A DNA stretch of 64,000 nucleotides from Fuscibacter oryzae (GTDB lineage Bacteria > Pseudomonadota > Alphaproteobacteria > Rhodobacterales > Rhodobacteraceae), in assembly GCF_016765795.1 (NCBI RefSeq), contig NZ_JAESVP010000013.1, positions 1 to 64,000 of the forward strand, read 5' to 3'. Every line of letters begins with the position of its first letter. Positions within the stretch are counted from its first letter, which is position 1. The translations under genes and the position numbers were made by a program. Positions 24,317 through 33,489 of the stretch are shown piece after piece. The notes beneath the pieces were generated by a model. That model did no database searches. It had not been told where the DNA came from and was given only the letters and a program-made list of their open reading frames with translations.

Positions 24317-25420
24317 CTATGCCCGTAAACGCAGGCCGTCGGGATCGAAGAACGCCTTGCGCGCCACTGTCGCGGGCTGACCCAGAACGCTGACTTCAGC
24401 GCCCTCTATGGCAAATTCCTTTTGAATATGAGCGCTTGCCAGGACTGCGCCGACCGAATGGCCATGGTCGGAATAGGTGACATGACCGATCTGGTGACCT
24501 TGGGCCATCACGGGTGTCAAGTCCGGCGCAGGGCTGTCGCCCGTCAGTTTCAACCCGACCCATGCGGTTTTTACACCCCCGTCGCGCGCCCGTAACAGCG
24601 CCTCACGTCCGATGAAATCGCCCTTGTCGAATTTGATGAACGCATCAGTGCCGACATGAAAAGGGGTGAGGCTTTCATCCATGTCGATGCCATGCGCGGG
24701 GTAAAGCTTTTCCAGACCCAGCGTGAACATTGCCTTGACGCCATAGGGGCGCAACCCATGGGCGCCACCAGCATGGAACAGGGCATTCCAGACGCCTGCC
24801 GCCTCATCAGAGGGCACGAAAAGCTCAAACCCCAGTTCTCCGGTGACGCCGGTGCGCGAAATCATGACGCGGGTGCCGTCCAGATGGCCATGGGCGAACG
24901 TCCAGCGTTTCAGGGCTGTCAGATCGGCATCCTCGATCAGGCCTTGAAGCAGCGCGCGAGAGTTCGGCCCCTGAATCGTCGGGAAAGCCAGCGCTGCGGT
25001 GATGTCCGTTACATAGGCGCGCCGGCCCGTGGCATTGTGCATCGCCCAGTCGCGGATCTTCAGGCGGTTGCGCGAACCAGATACGATCAGGAAGTGTTCA
25101 GACCCAAGCCGGAACACCGTCAGGTCATCCATGATGCCACCATCGGGTGCGCAAACGCTGGCATAGTGCGCCTGGCCGGGGACCATGCGGGCGGCATCGT
25201 TGACAATCAGATGATTGACCAAGGCCTCGGCCTCCGGGCCTTTGATGTCGATTTTTCCCATCGTAGACAAGTCTTGCACCCCGACACGAGCGCGGGTGTT
25301 CAGATGTTCGCTTGCCACATCGCCATAGGTGAGAGCATTCAGAAACCCGCCCCCAACGGGCCCCATCTGGGCGCCCATGGCAGAGGCGAGGGCGTGAAAG
25401 GGCGTACGGCGCAGTGGCAT
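24317..25420 (-). CDS. GcvT-family folate-dependent aminomethyl/methyltransferase
   Basis: 367 residues, the usual size of glycine-cleavage T-protein relatives. It has a GcvT-like N-terminus (RTPFHALASAMGAQMGPVGG), RVGVQDLSTMGKIDIKGPEA, the folate-binding ISRTGVTGELGFELFVPS, and GLEKLYPAHGIDMDESLTPF. AAAGGAGAA precedes ATG 25420. No gcvH or gcvP is nearby, so it is not the glycine cleavage T-protein in context. Relatives demethylate dimethylglycine, sarcosine or DMSP. The ProV-like relic next to it hints at a methylated-amine substrate, but this is inference. Confidence 0.8.
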   Translation of the reverse strand: MPLRRTPFHALASAMGAQMGPVGGGFLNALTYGDVASEHLNTRARVGVQDLSTMGKIDIKGPEAEALVNHLIVNDAARMVPGQAHYASVCAPDGGIMDDLTVFRLGSEHFLIVSGSRNRLKIRDWAMHNATGRRAYVTDITAALAFPTIQGPNSRALLQGLIEDADLTALKRWTFAHGHLDGTRVMISRTGVTGELGFELFVPSDEAAGVWNALFHAGGAHGLRPYGVKAMFTLGLEKLYPAHGIDMDESLTPFHVGTDAFIKFDKGDFIGREALLRARDGGVKTAWVGLKLTGDSPAPDLTPVMAQGHQIGHVTYSDHGHSVGAVLASAHIQKEFAIEGAEVSVLGQPATVARKAFFDPDGLRLRA

Positions 25421-26039
25421 GGCATTCTCCTTTTTCGCTCAGAGTGTCATGACAGCCGAAGTTTTCATCCGTGAGGACGACGCGGGCGGGTCGCAAAGAG
25501 CGCAGGCCTTCCAGCAATGGAATATGCGTAATAGGGCTATGCAGTATCGATACTGACCCTGCGGTGCATGCCGTGGCGCCCACGCACCTTTCGGCGGCGC
25601 GTCATCTCCAATGCCGCAGCGCCTGCAAGCGGAACTTGGGCCGTCCCTTATAGCTTCTGTCTCAATGGGTCCATTGCGGAACAGGGCGGAGGCGATGGCC
25701 GCATTCGGCCGTCAGCGCAGAGACTCGGAACATGCCTACCGCCTGGTGCTGCGATTGGTGGCGACATAGCGCCGTAAGAGTTCTGACCGGGGCAATACCG
25801 GCCCTTGGCGCTCTTCGTGTTCAGCCTGCAAACCGAACACAGACGCACCTTTGAACCGAGGGATGTGACGCCATGAGGTTGCAAGCCCCCGCAACACAAT
25901 GTTTCTTCTTGTGGATTGGTCGGACATCCGTGCCATTCAACATTGGTTTGACTGCATCGATAGGGACAAGCGGTGTCGATCAGTGCACTGGCAAAAAAGA
26001 GAGGCTTGCATTGTATACAATACACAGTATGGTGAATTC
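25421..26039. other. Long intergenic region before the 13.7-kb operon
   Basis: 619 bases. It holds a perfect 14-base palindrome CAGTATCGATACTG at 25542-25555, 122 bases upstream of the GcvT-family start and a likely regulator site, and the GntR operator at 26010-26021. The middle part has a cysteine-rich open frame on the minus strand (25648-26025), but it matches no family I know and lacks a ribosome site. I treat it as noncoding or relic sequence. Confidence 0.35.
26010..26021. promoter_or_regulatory. GntR-type operator upstream of the second GntR gene
   Basis: ATTGTATACAAT is a perfect 12-base palindrome whose core TTGTATACAA fits the FCD-type GntR pattern. It ends 18 bases before the GntR start codon, which suggests autoregulation of the whole downstream operon. 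Confidence 0.55.
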
Positions 26040-26726
26040 ATGATTATCGGGCAAACCAATAAGCTTTCAGCGGGAATCACGGACAACCTTGTTGCCGTGC
26101 TGGAGGAGGCGATTGTCTTTCTTGAATTGGCCCCGAATGAGCGGCTGACCGAGGAAGAGGTGGCGGAACGCTATGGCGTCAGCCGCTCGCCCGTCCGCGA
26201 CGCCATGCGCTCGCTGGAGCGTGAGGGTCTGGTTCTGCGAGAAGCACGCAAGGGCATCTGGGTCACGCCAATGTCATTGCGCGACTTTGACGAGATTTAT
26301 CGCTGCCGCATTGCGCTTGAGGCGATTGCGGCAGAACAGGCGGCCCGGTCCACCAATGCCAAGCTCAAGCAGCAGCTTTGGCTGGTGCTTGAGGAGATGA
26401 AGCGCGCGAGAGAGGCGGGGGACGCCCGCCGGTTCTTTGCCCATGACGTGCGCGGGTCAGAGCTGATCTATGAAATCGCCGATGACCAGACCCTGCGCCG
26501 CCTGCTGAAAGGTTTGGAAAAGCAGGCTTTGCGCTATCGCTATCATCTTTATCGCCGCAACCAGAGTGTGGTGGATCTGTCGCTGGATGATACGGCACGC
26601 ATCTTTGAGGCCATCACCGAAGGTGATGCAGACAAGTCCTTCAAGTTGCAGCGTGATCTGATTCACCGCATCTGGCACGAAACGCGCGACGAAATTCGCA
26701 GCGAATTCGGAGAGGGGCGGCCATGA
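26040..26726 (+). CDS. GntR-family regulator (FCD) of the 13.7-kb operon
   Basis: 228 residues from ATG 26040. The winged helix covers residues 10-75 (LELAPNERLTEEEVAERYG, then SRSPVRDAMRSLEREGLVL). The FCD domain follows with FFAHDVRGSELIYEIADDQ; its metal-binding set seems less canonical than in the hyp-operon GntR. An upstream in-frame extension to 25899 would cover the operator and is rejected. It overlaps the next gene by ATGA, so it is the first gene of the operon and probably represses it through the palindrome at its own start. Confidence 0.87.
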   Translation: MIIGQTNKLSAGITDNLVAVLEEAIVFLELAPNERLTEEEVAERYGVSRSPVRDAMRSLEREGLVLREARKGIWVTPMSLRDFDEIYRCRIALEAIAAEQAARSTNAKLKQQLWLVLEEMKRAREAGDARRFFAHDVRGSELIYEIADDQTLRRLLKGLEKQALRYRYHLYRRNQSVVDLSLDDTARIFEAITEGDADKSFKLQRDLIHRIWHETRDEIRSEFGEGRP

Positions 26727-27715
26727 CCCGGCTAGAGGCGGCATTCCCCTATATCGACACCCATACTGCCGGTCATCCGACGCGGGCGATCCTTGGGGGG
26801 GTGCCACCTCTGCGCGGGCGCAGCGTTCTGGAAAAGCGGCAGGATTTCGAGGCGCGGTTCGATCATCTGCGTTCGGCCCTGCTGCATGAACCGCGCGGCC
26901 ATGCCGCGATGGTCGGGCTGATCCCGGTTCCATCCGAGGTGGCCGATTTCGGGGCCATCTTCATATCTTCCTATGTTTATCTGGGGATGTGCGGACACGG
27001 CACCATCGGCTTTGCCCGCACGCTGGCCCATACCGGCGCGATTTCCGCAAAGACCTGCAACAGCTTTACGCTGGAAACGCCCGCGGGCGTTGTGGATGTT
27101 CAACTGGAATGGGATGACGCGGGCGAATTGCGCAGCGTGTCGCTGAAAAACGTGCCCGCCTATATGGGGCTGGCAGGTTTCGAGGTTGAGGTTGAGGGCC
27201 CTGGCCTGATCCGCACCGACATTCTTTACAGCGGCATGTGGTATGCGATGGTTCCCGCCGCCCCGCTTGGCCTGTCGCTGGAACCGGACAATGTTTCGGC
27301 CTGCCTGGCACTTGGCTGGAAGATCAAGCAAGCCATCGCCAAGGCGACTGAAGGCCTGCCCGAACTGCGTGGCCTGCCTGCGCCCAGCGTGCTGTTTCAC
27401 AGTGATCTGGTTCAGGGCAGCTCTCGTCAGTTGCTGGTTCTTGCGCCTAACAAATACGACCGTTCACCCTGTGGCACCGGAACCTGCGCCCGCATGGCCC
27501 AGCTTTTGATGCAGGGCGAACTGACCGAAGACGCGACCTATCGCGCCGAAAACATCTTCGGCGTGCCTTTCACCGCCACACTTGCCGGCAAGAGCAAGGT
27601 GCAAGGCACGACGGGATACAGCGTTGTTGTCCGGGGAGAAGCCTTTCTCACCTCTCAGGGCACACTCTACCTCGAAAAGGGTGATCCGCTTTCCGGGGGG
27701 TTCCTGGGCCGGTGA
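26723..27715 (+). CDS. Proline racemase superfamily enzyme, Cys/Cys type
   Basis: 330 residues. Catalytic Cys90 (LGMCGHGTIGFA) and Cys250 (DRSPCGTGTCARM) are both present, so racemase or epimerase chemistry is expected. The N-terminus YIDTHTAGHPTRAILGG is closer to the 3-hydroxyproline-dehydratase branch than to the 4-hydroxyproline epimerase at 19352, yet the usual Thr of that branch is Cys here. It should convert an L-amino or L-imino acid to its D-form for the FAD dehydrogenase at 34288. The ABC importer follows at once. Substrate unknown. Confidence 0.83.
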   Translation: MTRLEAAFPYIDTHTAGHPTRAILGGVPPLRGRSVLEKRQDFEARFDHLRSALLHEPRGHAAMVGLIPVPSEVADFGAIFISSYVYLGMCGHGTIGFARTLAHTGAISAKTCNSFTLETPAGVVDVQLEWDDAGELRSVSLKNVPAYMGLAGFEVEVEGPGLIRTDILYSGMWYAMVPAAPLGLSLEPDNVSACLALGWKIKQAIAKATEGLPELRGLPAPSVLFHSDLVQGSSRQLLVLAPNKYDRSPCGTGTCARMAQLLMQGELTEDATYRAENIFGVPFTATLAGKSKVQGTTGYSVVVRGEAFLTSQGTLYLEKGDPLSGGFLGR

Positions 27716-27764
27716 CAACGGCCTGAAAAATCTACCAAAACACAAGATCAGGGAGATCTGAACC

Positions 27765-28601
27765 ATGTCTTTCTTCGGAAATATCCTCCGGGCACTCGCC
27801 TTGGGGGCCGGGGTAGCTGTTGCCGCCCAAACCGCAGTTGCCCAAGACAACCCCTCGGCTGTTCTGGACGAAATCCGCGCCAGCGGAGAGTTGAAAATCC
27901 CGGTGATGATCGGTGAGGAGCCGGGCTATATCAAAGATCCGGCCACGGGCGCCTGGTCGGGCTTTTACGTTGATTTCCTGACCGATCTGGCCACGCAACT
28001 GGGCGTCAAGGTCACCCCGGTCGAAACCACCTGGGGCAACCTGGCGGCAGACTTTCAGTCGAACAAGATCGACATCGCCATCGGCGTGAACCCCAACCCC
28101 AAGCGCGGCCTTGTGGTTGATTACCTGTGGGAACCGCTGTTCACCGATGCCTGGGCCGTTCTGACGCCTGCGGGTAAGCCTGTCGCAACCTGGGCCGAAC
28201 TGAACACCCCGGAAAAGACCGTTGTGGTGCAGAAGGGTTCCACCATGCAGATCGTGGCCGAGGCGCTGCTACCCAAGGCTACGCTGACCGTGGTCGAAGA
28301 CCGCAACCTTGCAATCATGGAGTTGCAGGCCGGTCGCGCCGATGCGATGATCCAGTCGGTCTTTGACGTGCTGCAAATCGCCAAGAACGTCGGGGGTGAG
28401 GTGTCGGTGCCGGAACCCATGCTGCGCAACCCGGCCACGCTGGCCGTTGCACGCAAGCCGGGCAATGCGGGCTACATCAACTTCCTGACCAACTGGGTGC
28501 AGCAGCAACGCTCGCTGGGTCTGGCGCAGGGCCGTCTGGCAAAGTCATGGGAAGACCGTGGCATTGATCTGTCGATCCTGCCCGACAACTTCAGCTTCTG
28601 A
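27765..28601 (+). CDS. Amino acid ABC transporter substrate-binding protein
   Basis: 278 residues. Residues 1-26 are a signal peptide ending AQTAVAQ, so the mature protein is periplasmic. The family 3 binding fold is clear: SGELKIPVMIGEEPGYI, SGFYVDFLTDLATQLGV, VETTWGNLAADFQSNKIDIA and VQKGSTMQI. Proteins of this group bind polar or cationic amino acids and opines. It precedes a single permease gene and an ATPase, and should deliver the substrate that the racemase and D-amino acid dehydrogenase then process. Confidence 0.88.
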   Translation: MSFFGNILRALALGAGVAVAAQTAVAQDNPSAVLDEIRASGELKIPVMIGEEPGYIKDPATGAWSGFYVDFLTDLATQLGVKVTPVETTWGNLAADFQSNKIDIAIGVNPNPKRGLVVDYLWEPLFTDAWAVLTPAGKPVATWAELNTPEKTVVVQKGSTMQIVAEALLPKATLTVVEDRNLAIMELQAGRADAMIQSVFDVLQIAKNVGGEVSVPEPMLRNPATLAVARKPGNAGYINFLTNWVQQQRSLGLAQGRLAKSWEDRGIDLSILPDNFSF

Positions 28602-28688
28602 CCCCTATCCTGATCGGTCGGGGGCAACCCCGGCCGATCCTTGGGCCAAGGCCCGAACCCTTTGTCAAACCAGCCTGGAGACGCGCGC

Positions 28689-29345
28689 TTGTTCGATTTT
28701 TCCGTCATAACGCAGAACTGGCCCCTGTTCTGGAACGGGCTGCTGGTCACGCTGCTGTATTCCGCCCTTTCGATTGCTGCGGGGCTGGTGATCGGCCTTG
28801 TGATCGGCCTGATCCAGTTGACGGGCTCCAGAACGCTGGCGCTTCTGGGCAGGGTCTATGTGGAAATCTTCCGCAACATCCCGCTTTTGGTGATCCTTTT
28901 GTGGATCTACTACGCCTTCCCGATCTTTGCCGGGTTGTCGGTTACGAAATTCTGGGCCGGGTTTGCGGGCCTAAGCCTGTATGCCGGGGCGTTCTATGCC
29001 GAGATCCTGCGCGCAGGCGTGCAGTCGATCGACAAGGGGCAAAGCGATGCCTCGACCGCACTTGGAATGACCTATGGCCAACGGATGCGCCGCATCATCC
29101 TGCCGCAAGCCTTTCGCCGGATGATCCCGCCCCTTGCCGGGCAGTCGATCATCCAGATCAAGAACACCACGCTGATGTCGATGATCACGGTGCCTGACCT
29201 TCTGTATCAGGCCAGCTATGTCAGCTCGTTCACCTATCGCCCGATGGAGGTTTATACCATGGTCGGGTTCATGTTCCTTGTCCTGCTGGTGCCGCTGACC
29301 CTGTTGTCGCGCAAGTTGGAGAAAGTATCGGAGCGCATGAAATGA
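28689..29345 (+). CDS. Amino acid ABC transporter permease (HisM/GlnP type)
   Basis: 218 residues with about five transmembrane helices. The EAA loop is present ([20 protein letters not shown], then [20 protein letters not shown]). I choose TTG 28689 because CTGGAG lies 8 bases upstream and the protein then begins at the usual point ([15 protein letters not shown]). The in-frame start at 28641 adds a polar stretch unlike the family. A single permease gene suggests a homodimeric channel. The end overlaps the ATPase start by ATGA. Confidence 0.87.
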   Translation: MFDFSVITQNWPLFWNGLLVTLLYSALSIAAGLVIGLVIGLIQLTGSRTLALLGRVYVEIFRNIPLLVILLWIYYAFPIFAGLSVTKFWAGFAGLSLYAGAFYAEILRAGVQSIDKGQSDASTALGMTYGQRMRRIILPQAFRRMIPPLAGQSIIQIKNTTLMSMITVPDLLYQASYVSSFTYRPMEVYTMVGFMFLVLLVPLTLLSRKLEKVSERMK

Positions 29346-30166
29346 CCCATGTTTCCAACACCTCTGCGCCCCTGCTGAAGATTGAAGCGCTGCGGCTGAC
29401 CTTTGGCCAGCGGGACGTTCTGAAAGGCGTTGACCTTACAGTGAACAAAGGCGAGGTGGTCGTGCTGATCGGCGCCTCCGGTTCCGGCAAGACATCGCTT
29501 CTGCGCTGCATCAACCTGCTGAACATGCCCAGCCACGGCCGCATCACCATTGATGGCGAGGCGATTTATGAGGCCGACACCAAGGCGCGCGACGGCAATG
29601 ACGTTCCCGCCAAAACCGTGAACCGCATCCGGTCGCGCACGGGCATGGTGTTTCAGCAGTTCAACCTGTTTCCCCATATGACGGCGCTGGAAAACGTCAT
29701 GGAAGGGCCTATCACCGTCAAAAAAGCCGATAAGGAGGCGACCCGCAAAGAGGCGCTGGACCTTTTGGCGCAGATGGGTCTGCAAGAGCATGTGGGCAAA
29801 TACCCCCGGCAGCTTTCTGGGGGCCAGCAGCAGCGTGTTGCCATTGCCCGCGCCTGCGCCATGCACCCGCAGGTCATGCTGTTTGATGAACCGACCTCGG
29901 CGCTGGATCCCGAACTGGTGGGCGAGGTGATGAAGGCCATGGTCGATCTGGCGCGCAGCGGCATGACCATGGTGATCGTCACGCACGAGCTGGGCTTTGC
30001 GTTCGAAGTTGCCGACCGGGTGATCTTTCTGGACGAAGGCACGATTGCCGAGGACGGGCCGCCGAATGAAATCCTGCTGCGGCCGACCCACCCCCGGCTG
30101 AAAAGTTTCGTTGGGCGTTTCCACGAAACAGCCGACCTGCTGCGCCCCTTCCTCGAAAGTTCTTAA
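29342..30166 (+). CDS. Amino acid ABC transporter ATP-binding protein
   Basis: 274 residues, cytoplasmic. Walker A is GASGSGKTS, the Q-loop is [12 protein letters not shown], the signature is [14 protein letters not shown], Walker B is [12 protein letters not shown] and the switch histidine is in VTHELGFA. It is of the GlnQ/HisP class. An insertion of about 20 residues ([20 protein letters not shown]) before the Q-loop is like that of opine and histidine importers. It completes the importer with the binding protein and permease just upstream. Confidence 0.9.
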   Translation: MTHVSNTSAPLLKIEALRLTFGQRDVLKGVDLTVNKGEVVVLIGASGSGKTSLLRCINLLNMPSHGRITIDGEAIYEADTKARDGNDVPAKTVNRIRSRTGMVFQQFNLFPHMTALENVMEGPITVKKADKEATRKEALDLLAQMGLQEHVGKYPRQLSGGQQQRVAIARACAMHPQVMLFDEPTSALDPELVGEVMKAMVDLARSGMTMVIVTHELGFAFEVADRVIFLDEGTIAEDGPPNEILLRPTHPRLKSFVGRFHETADLLRPFLESS

Positions 30167-30281
30167 GGCGCGGGCCCGCCCGCCCTTTGCCACCCAACCG
30201 AAATCACGACACGCGGCCAAGAAAGACCACTGGCCCGCGAACGGTGCCTTCTGCGCACCAACAGACGAAAGGACGCCGCCC

Positions 30282-31760
30282 ATGACCCTCAGCTTCAACC
30301 CCGATAGCGTGCCGGTCCCCTCCGGCCATCACATCGGTGGCAGGTTCGTCGATCTTCCGGGCGAAGAGATCGCCGTGCTGCGCCCCTCGGATGAAAAGCC
30401 GATGGGGCAGATCACCGATGGCGGAGCGGTGGCTGTGGATATGGCCGTGGTTGCGGCGAAAAAAGCGTTGGCCGAAACCGGCTGGGCCAGAATGAACCCG
30501 CGTGACCGGGCCAAGGTGCTGTTCCGCTTTGCCGAAAAGATCGAGGAAAAGGCCATATATCTTGGCCGGTTAGAGGCGATGGGCTCCAGCCGCCTGATTT
30601 CGGGCACCGTTACCGGGGATGCCGTGCGGACCGCAGGCGTGGTGCGTTACTTCGCCGAATATTGCGACAAGCTGGAAGGCATCGTCACCGCCACCAAGGC
30701 CGACACCCTCAGCTATACCCGCCGCGAACCTTATGGCATCGCCGGGGCCATCGTGCCATGGAATTTCCCGATGATCACGGCAGCGTGGAAGTTTGCCCCC
30801 GCACTGGCGGCGGGCAATGCCGTGATCATGAAAACCTCAGAGTTGACGCCCCACAGCCTGCTGGCCCTGGCGGAATGCGCGGCAGAGGCCGGTTTGCCCG
30901 GCGGGCTGTTCAACGTGATCAACGGCTGGGGCCATACGACCGGGGCGGCGATTGTCGCGCACCCGGCCATCGGCATTGTTTCCTTCACCGGATCGACAAA
31001 GACCGGGGCGGCGATCATGTCGCTGGCCGCGAATTCGGGCATCAAACCGGTGGTTCTGGAACTGGGCGGCAAAAGCCCGCAGATCGTGACCCACGATCCC
31101 GGCGATATGGAGACGGTGGCAACCCGTGTGGCGACCGCCTTCATGGCCAATGCCGGGCAGGTCTGTACGCTGGCCTCGCGCCTGATTGTGCAGCGGTCGG
31201 TGGCGGATGAACTGGTTGAACGGGTGCTGGCCAAGGCCAGGGTGATCAAGCCCGGCCCGACCTGGGATGAGACGACCACCTTCGCGCCCATCATCTCGGC
31301 CACGCAATTCAACCGGATCGACGCCATGGTGCAGCAGACGGTGCAGCAGGGGGCAGAGGTGCTGACCGGCGGCCAGCGCCTTGAGGGGCCGAACGCCGGC
31401 AACTTCTATGCACCGACCGTGCTGGCCAATGTCAGCCGCGACAATCTGGGTTTTACCGATGAATTCTTTGGCCCGGTCATGAACGTGACCACCTTTGACG
31501 ACATCGAGGAGGCCATCGCCGAGGCGCAGCACCCGACCTATGGCCTTGCCGCCTCGGTTCACACGCAGGATCTGAAAGTGGCGCTGAAGGTGGCGGATGC
31601 GGTCGAGGCCGGGATGGTCTGGGTTAACCAGCATGGCCGCGACCCGGAGTTCACCTATGCCGCAGGCGGCTGGAAAGGCGCGGGCTTTGGCAAGGACATG
31701 GGCCGCGCCGGGATCGAAGAATTCACGCGGCAAAAGGCCGTTTGGATCAACTACAACTAA
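30282..31760 (+). CDS. Aldehyde dehydrogenase
   Basis: 492 residues from ATG 30282 with GAAAGGAC upstream; an earlier in-frame start at 30111 would overlap the ATPase gene. The NAD-binding and catalytic parts are intact: IVPWNFPMITAAWK, the catalytic glutamate in VLELGGKSP, and the cysteine in NAGQVCTLASRLIVQ. It oxidises an aldehyde to its acid in the cytoplasm. It may handle the aldehyde made by the GMC oxidoreductase encoded next to it or by the HpaI aldolase. A second paralogue follows at 35598. Confidence 0.88.
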   Translation: MTLSFNPDSVPVPSGHHIGGRFVDLPGEEIAVLRPSDEKPMGQITDGGAVAVDMAVVAAKKALAETGWARMNPRDRAKVLFRFAEKIEEKAIYLGRLEAMGSSRLISGTVTGDAVRTAGVVRYFAEYCDKLEGIVTATKADTLSYTRREPYGIAGAIVPWNFPMITAAWKFAPALAAGNAVIMKTSELTPHSLLALAECAAEAGLPGGLFNVINGWGHTTGAAIVAHPAIGIVSFTGSTKTGAAIMSLAANSGIKPVVLELGGKSPQIVTHDPGDMETVATRVATAFMANAGQVCTLASRLIVQRSVADELVERVLAKARVIKPGPTWDETTTFAPIISATQFNRIDAMVQQTVQQGAEVLTGGQRLEGPNAGNFYAPTVLANVSRDNLGFTDEFFGPVMNVTTFDDIEEAIAEAQHPTYGLAASVHTQDLKVALKVADAVEAGMVWVNQHGRDPEFTYAAGGWKGAGFGKDMGRAGIEEFTRQKAVWINYN

Positions 31761-31772
31761 GGAACATCCCAA

Positions 31773-33464
31773 ATGATCTACGATTACGTCATCGTGGGGG
31801 GCGGTTCGGCTGGGGCGACGCTTGCGGCAAGGCTTTCCGAAAACCCGGCCAAGCAGGTCGCCCTGCTGGAGGCGGGGCCGGATACCCCGCCCGATGCCGT
31901 GCCGGATGTGATTTCCGACAGTTATCCCGGCCTGTCCTATTTCGATCCGGCCTATCATTGGTCCGCACTGCGGGTCTATGCCCGCAACCCGCGCAGCAAT
32001 TCCGAAACCATTCCGCCCACGCGGCTGGAACAGGCCCGCGTGATGGGGGGCGGATCGTCGATCAACGGCCAGTTCGCCGTGCGCGGCCTGCCTGCCGATT
32101 ATGATGAATGGGAAGCCAAGGGCATCAAAGGCTGGGGCTGGGAAGACATGCTTCCCTATTTCAAAAAGCTGGAGAGGGATCAGGATTTCGATGGCCCCCT
32201 GCACGGCAAGACCGGCCCGATGCCGATCCGTCGGGTATTCCCAAAGGATTGGGCCGGGTTCACCCGGTCTGTCATGGATGTCGTCGCAGACGACTACGCC
32301 TATCAGGATGATTACAACGCGGCCCCCGGCGACGGGTCTTTCCCCTTGCCCCTTGCCAATGAAAACGACCGTCGCGTTTCAACCGCAACCGGCTATCTGA
32401 CCCGCGAGGCGCGGGCCAGATCTAACCTGCACATCTTTGCCAACACGCAAGTCGAGGCGCTGGAGATTGACGGTCGCCGCATCACCGGCGTGCGCGCCCA
32501 TACCGGCGACAAACCCGCCGAAATCTGGTCCGCGCGCGAGGTCATCCTGTCTTCAGGCGCGCTGCACACCCCGGCCATTCTGCTGCGCGCAGGCATCGGC
32601 CCGGCGGCGGACCTGCGGGCCAAGGGCATTCCGGTCATCGCCGATCTGCCCGGCGTCGGCCAGAACCTGATGGACCATCCGCATCTGGCCGTGGGCGCGC
32701 ATTTCAAGAAATCCGCCCGCCTGCGCCCCGGACAGCGCCGCCACATCTTCCTTGGGGTGCGTTATTCATCCGGGTATGAGGGTTGCACGCCGTCGGACAT
32801 GCTGCTGATGCCGGTCAACCGAGCGGGGTGGCATCCCTTGGGCAGAACGATGGGTGCGCTGAACGTCTGCGTGAACAAGTCTTACTCTCGCGGCAACGTC
32901 ACGCTGAAATCGGGTGACTGGCGGGATGAGCCGGTGGTGAACCTGAACCTTGGCGGCGATGACCGCGACCTGATGCGGCTGGTGGACGGGTTCGAGCGTC
33001 TTTACCGCATCATGGAAGACCCGCGCGTCAAGGCGCATGTCAACACTTGGTTCCTTGCAGGCTATACCGAAGAGGCGCGGTCGCTGTCGGTCAAGAAACT
33101 GTCGAACTATGTCAAGACCGGCACGGCGGCACTGCTGTTCGACTATGCGCCCTTCTTCCGCGAAACGCTGCTACGTCACAAATTCGGCACGCAGGACCGG
33201 ATGCACGCGATGATGCAGAACCGCGATCTGATCGTGGACTGGGCGAAAGCGTCGGTCTGGTCGGGCTGGCATGTGTCTTGCAGTTGCCCGATGGGCGCCG
33301 ATGACGACCCGATGGCCGTGCTGGACAACCAGTGCCGCGTGCGCGGAGTCGAAGGGCTGCGGGTGGTCGATGCCTCGACAATGCCCACAGTCATCGCGGC
33401 CAACACCAACATCACCACGATCGCCATCGCCGAAAAGGCCGCCGATCTGATCCTGAATTCTTGA
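31773..33464 (+). CDS. GMC-family FAD oxidoreductase (choline dehydrogenase-like)
   Basis: 563 residues, full length. The FAD-binding N-terminus is DYVIVGGGSAGATLAARLS; the GMC signature 1 covers RVMGGGSSINGQFAVRG, and signature 2 covers LSSGALHTPAILLRAGIGP. The C-terminal active-site histidine is in GWHVSCSCPMG. Family members oxidise primary alcohols to aldehydes, passing electrons to quinone. Twelve bases separate it from the aldehyde dehydrogenase, a pairing seen for alcohol-to-acid oxidation. Its alcohol substrate in this operon is not known. Confidence 0.87.
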   Translation: MIYDYVIVGGGSAGATLAARLSENPAKQVALLEAGPDTPPDAVPDVISDSYPGLSYFDPAYHWSALRVYARNPRSNSETIPPTRLEQARVMGGGSSINGQFAVRGLPADYDEWEAKGIKGWGWEDMLPYFKKLERDQDFDGPLHGKTGPMPIRRVFPKDWAGFTRSVMDVVADDYAYQDDYNAAPGDGSFPLPLANENDRRVSTATGYLTREARARSNLHIFANTQVEALEIDGRRITGVRAHTGDKPAEIWSAREVILSSGALHTPAILLRAGIGPAADLRAKGIPVIADLPGVGQNLMDHPHLAVGAHFKKSARLRPGQRRHIFLGVRYSSGYEGCTPSDMLLMPVNRAGWHPLGRTMGALNVCVNKSYSRGNVTLKSGDWRDEPVVNLNLGGDDRDLMRLVDGFERLYRIMEDPRVKAHVNTWFLAGYTEEARSLSVKKLSNYVKTGTAALLFDYAPFFRETLLRHKFGTQDRMHAMMQNRDLIVDWAKASVWSGWHVSCSCPMGADDDPMAVLDNQCRVRGVEGLRVVDASTMPTVIAANTNITTIAIAEKAADLILNS

Positions 33465-33489
33465 TCCGAACCGCTAAAGGAATCCGAAA

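Noticed and set aside
24317-25420. Glycine cleavage system T-protein
   Set aside because: No gcvH or gcvP is near. The gene stands among relics and other methyltransferase relatives, so a demethylase role is more likely.
25648-26025. Cysteine-rich 125-codon minus-strand frame
   Set aside because: Cysteine spacing fits no zinc or iron-sulfur family, there is no ribosome site, and its start overlaps the GntR operator.
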